64,000 nucleotides of DNA from Nocardia crassostreae (lineage in GTDB: Bacteria > Actinomycetota > Actinomycetes > Mycobacteriales > Mycobacteriaceae), in assembly GCF_001613405.1 (NCBI RefSeq), contig NZ_BDCH01000019.1:62001-126000 (forward strand), given 5' to 3'. The translations under genes were made by a program, and so were the position numbers. Below the pieces are notes generated by a model. That model worked only from the letters and a program-made list of their open reading frames with translations, had not been told where the DNA came from and ran no database searches. Of this stretch, positions 62,067 through 64,000 are shown piece after piece; positions within the stretch are counted from its first letter, which is position 1, and each line of letters begins with the position of its first letter.

Positions 62067-63035
62067 TTACGAACGCTTCGCCGGTTCGGCCTCCGGCTGT
62101 TTCCGCGAGGCAAGCAGGCTGGTGATCGTGGTGATCACCAGGACGGCGCAGATGACGACGAGGGAGAACGGGGTGGAAATTTCGGGGGTGTTCACACCGG
62201 ATTCGTGCAGCGCGTGCAGGACCAGCTTGACGCCGATGAAGCCCAGGATGACCGACAGCCCGTAACTGAGGTGCACCAGCTTCTTCAGCAACCCGCCGAG
62301 CAGGAAGTACAGCTGGCGCAGGCCCATCAACGCGAAAGCGTTGGCGGTGAAGACGATATAGGGGTCCTGGGTCAGGCCGAAGATCGCCGGAATGGAGTCC
62401 AGGGCGAACAGGATGTCGGTGGTGCCGATGGCGAGCATCACCACCATGAGCGGGGTCAGCACACGCTTGCCATTGTTCTCGATGAACAGCTTGGTGCCGT
62501 GGTACCGGTCGGCGACGCCGAACTTCCGCTCGATGGACTTGAGCAGCCGGTTCTCCTCGAACTCCTCGTCCTCCTCCTCGGCCCTGGCCTCCCGAATCAG
62601 CTTCCACGCCGTGTAGATGAGGAACGCACCGAAGATGTAGAACACACACGAGAAACTGGAGATGATCGCCGCGCCCGCCCCGATGAACACCGCGCGCAGC
62701 ACCAGGGCGATCAGAACACCGAACAACAGCACCCGCTGCTGCAAATGCGAAGGCACCGAGAACTTCGCCATGATCAGCACGAAGACGAAGAGATTGTCCA
62801 CACTCAACGACTTCTCGGTAATGAACCCGGCAAAGAACTCGGTGGAGGCCTGCGCCTCCCCGAACACCATCAGCCCGAGCCCGAAGGCAACCGCCAGCAC
62901 GATCCACACCACCGTCCAGATGCCAGCTTCCTTCATCGACACGTCATGAGGCTTACGCCCGATGAAGAAGTCCGCCGCAATGAGCACCCCCAACCCGGCG
63001 ACGGTCAGCACCCAAAGGGTCAACGAAACATCCAC
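62067..63035 (-). CDS. TerC/Alx-family integral membrane protein
   Basis: A 322-aa membrane protein with about seven to nine helices. Family motifs: FITEKSLSVDNLFVFVLIM, FSVPSHLQQRVLLFGVLIALVLRAVFI, and TTDILFALDSIPAIFGLTQDP, with the acidic residues used for metal transport. Members take part in manganese export and tellurite or pH resistance. ATG 63035. The leader upstream (63036-63175) could hold regulatory RNA. It is convergent with the methyltransferase (4-bp gap). Confidence 0.95.
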   Translation of the reverse strand: MDVSLTLWVLTVAGLGVLIAADFFIGRKPHDVSMKEAGIWTVVWIVLAVAFGLGLMVFGEAQASTEFFAGFITEKSLSVDNLFVFVLIMAKFSVPSHLQQRVLLFGVLIALVLRAVFIGAGAAIISSFSCVFYIFGAFLIYTAWKLIREARAEEEDEEFEENRLLKSIERKFGVADRYHGTKLFIENNGKRVLTPLMVVMLAIGTTDILFALDSIPAIFGLTQDPYIVFTANAFALMGLRQLYFLLGGLLKKLVHLSYGLSVILGFIGVKLVLHALHESGVNTPEISTPFSLVVICAVLVITTITSLLASRKQPEAEPAKRS

Positions 63036-63183
63036 TACGCACGCCTCCGGGGCAGATCTCTACAACAGAACCAAACGGAATTGCTCCCCTCCGTGGGCAC
63101 GAGGCTACCGGGGGCGGCCTCAAAGGTAAAGAAACCCCCAAATAATGGTCAGCGTGTAGTCAATCAGCAGCCCTCCGGCTACC

Positions 63184-63975
63184 TCAGATCCGCCGGTTCG
63201 CCAGCACGGGCAGCACCCGCCGGACCTGGGCGACGCGGTCGAGGTCGATCGGCACGGTCAGCAGACCGGGTTCGGCATCGAGTGCGCCGAGCACCTGCCC
63301 GTCCGGGGCCACGACCACGCTGTGTCCGACGCCCAAAGGCGCTGTGGTGTGCGAGGTATCGAAGGCGGGGCGGGCCTGGCCGCAGGCCACGACGTAGGCG
63401 GTGGCATCGAGCGCCCGGGCGCGGGTGAGCAATTGCCACTGTTCGGCCTTGCCCGGTCCGTCGCCCCAGGATGCGGCGACCACGATCACCTCCGCGCCCT
63501 CCGCCGCCAGGCGCTGGAAGAGGGCCGGGAAGCGCAGGTCGTAGCAGATCGCGAAACCGATTCGGGTGCCGTCAATTTCGAGGAGCAGGGGCTTGTCGCC
63601 GGGTTCGACGGAATCGGATTCGGCATGGCCGAAGGCGTCGTAGACGTGGATCTTGTCGTAGTGGGCGTCCACGCCGCCGCCTGTGACCAGCAGGGTATTG
63701 CGCACCCGCCCGTCGGCGGCGGGTGCGAACATGCCCGCGGCCACCGTGACTCCGGCGCGCTCGGCGATCGATCGCACGGCCTCGGCCCACGGTCCGTCCA
63801 GGGGCTGCGCGACGGCGGCGAGCGGGCCGCCGAACGGATGCATCATCGCCTCGGGGAAGACCACCAATCGCGCGCCCTCGGCCGCCGCCCGGACGGTGTA
63901 CTCCGCGAGGACGGCGAGGTTTGCCTCCGGGTCGCCGGTGCTGGTGACCTGCGCGAGGCCGATGGTGTGGAGCAT
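63184..63975 (-). CDS. Carbon-nitrogen hydrolase (nitrilase/omega-amidase superfamily)
   Basis: A 263-aa hydrolase of the nitrilase superfamily. The catalytic Glu is in VVFPEAMMHP, Lys in YDKIHVYDAFG and Cys in GFAICYDLRFP, all in normal order and spacing. The DAFGxAESDxxxPGDK pattern is typical of Nit2-like amidases that hydrolyse alpha-keto-acid amides. ATG 63975 is preferred because AAGGG lies at better spacing; ATG 63984 is the alternative. The gene is complete in the window; its promoter lies at or beyond the right edge. Confidence 0.9.
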   Translation of the reverse strand: MLHTIGLAQVTSTGDPEANLAVLAEYTVRAAAEGARLVVFPEAMMHPFGGPLAAVAQPLDGPWAEAVRSIAERAGVTVAAGMFAPAADGRVRNTLLVTGGGVDAHYDKIHVYDAFGHAESDSVEPGDKPLLLEIDGTRIGFAICYDLRFPALFQRLAAEGAEVIVVAASWGDGPGKAEQWQLLTRARALDATAYVVACGQARPAFDTSHTTAPLGVGHSVVVAPDGQVLGALDAEPGLLTVPIDLDRVAQVRRVLPVLANRRI

Positions 63976-64000
63976 GAAAACCATCCCTTCTGGTGTATAC

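Overview
The window is high-GC DNA from a mycolic-acid actinomycete, most likely Nocardia or a close relative. The evidence is an antigen-85-type mycolyltransferase fragment, an LppP/LprE-type lipoprotein, a stand-alone LigD-type polymerase domain, AfsR/SARP and XRE-DUF397 regulators, a membrane Ser/Thr kinase, and many GTG/TTG starts. The genus is inferred; no rRNA or tRNA gene was seen.

Layout. 0-12.5 kb: the 3' part of an NADH-dehydrogenase-like flavoprotein, a Ser/Thr kinase divergent from a broken FHA gene, a DHA2 transporter, a C-A-T NRPS whose 3' end runs into a headless mycolyltransferase, a frameshifted HAD phosphatase, and a ring-cleavage dioxygenase + DoxX unit facing a MarR regulator across two palindromic operators. 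12.5-18.7 kb: SGNH hydrolase, L,D-transpeptidase lipoprotein, LigD polymerase domain, an amber-interrupted M23 peptidase and secreted proteins. 18.8-30.7 kb: a tightly packed, one-direction unit of about 12 kb that I cannot match to a described system: LysM protein, large beta-rich protein, HExxH metallopeptidase, subtilase with a winged-helix-like N-terminus, alpha/beta hydrolase. 30.7-35.6 kb: quinone-oxidoreductase-like enzyme, ohr-ohrR, MBL hydrolase, and a complete cyanate module (LysR-carbonic anhydrase-cyanase). 35.7-41.5 kb: hydrolase, a SARP-NB-ARC regulator with two in-frame ambers, cytochrome P450 + ferredoxin. 41.6-45.7 kb: a PolA-type polymerase, a macro-domain protein and, divergent from it, a protein fusing a uracil-DNA-glycosylase-like domain to an R-S-E-type ADP-ribosyltransferase. 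This is the strongest candidate for an undescribed system. 45.8-51.7 kb: lipoprotein, a two-component pair whose kinase has a heptad-repeat insertion in the ATP lid, and an XRE-DUF397 pair. 51.7-59.8 kb: a mosaic accessory segment between two copies of one composite sequence, with methyltransferases, rifampin ADP-ribosyltransferase, a deazaflavin-dependent oxidoreductase-like protein, broken MerR and TnsA-like genes, and a perfect 22-bp inverted repeat. 59.8-64 kb: polysaccharide deacetylase, AraC regulator with a shortened DNA-binding domain, methyltransferase, TerC, nitrilase-family hydrolase.

A cross-cutting feature is the density of damaged genes: at least seven frameshift or small-deletion sites, four in-frame TAG codons (in three genes), and three apparent internal deletions or fusions in 64 kb. 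TAG also terminates several intact genes here, so codon reassignment is unlikely. The choice is between real gene decay and consensus or assembly error, and each broken gene should be read with that in mind.
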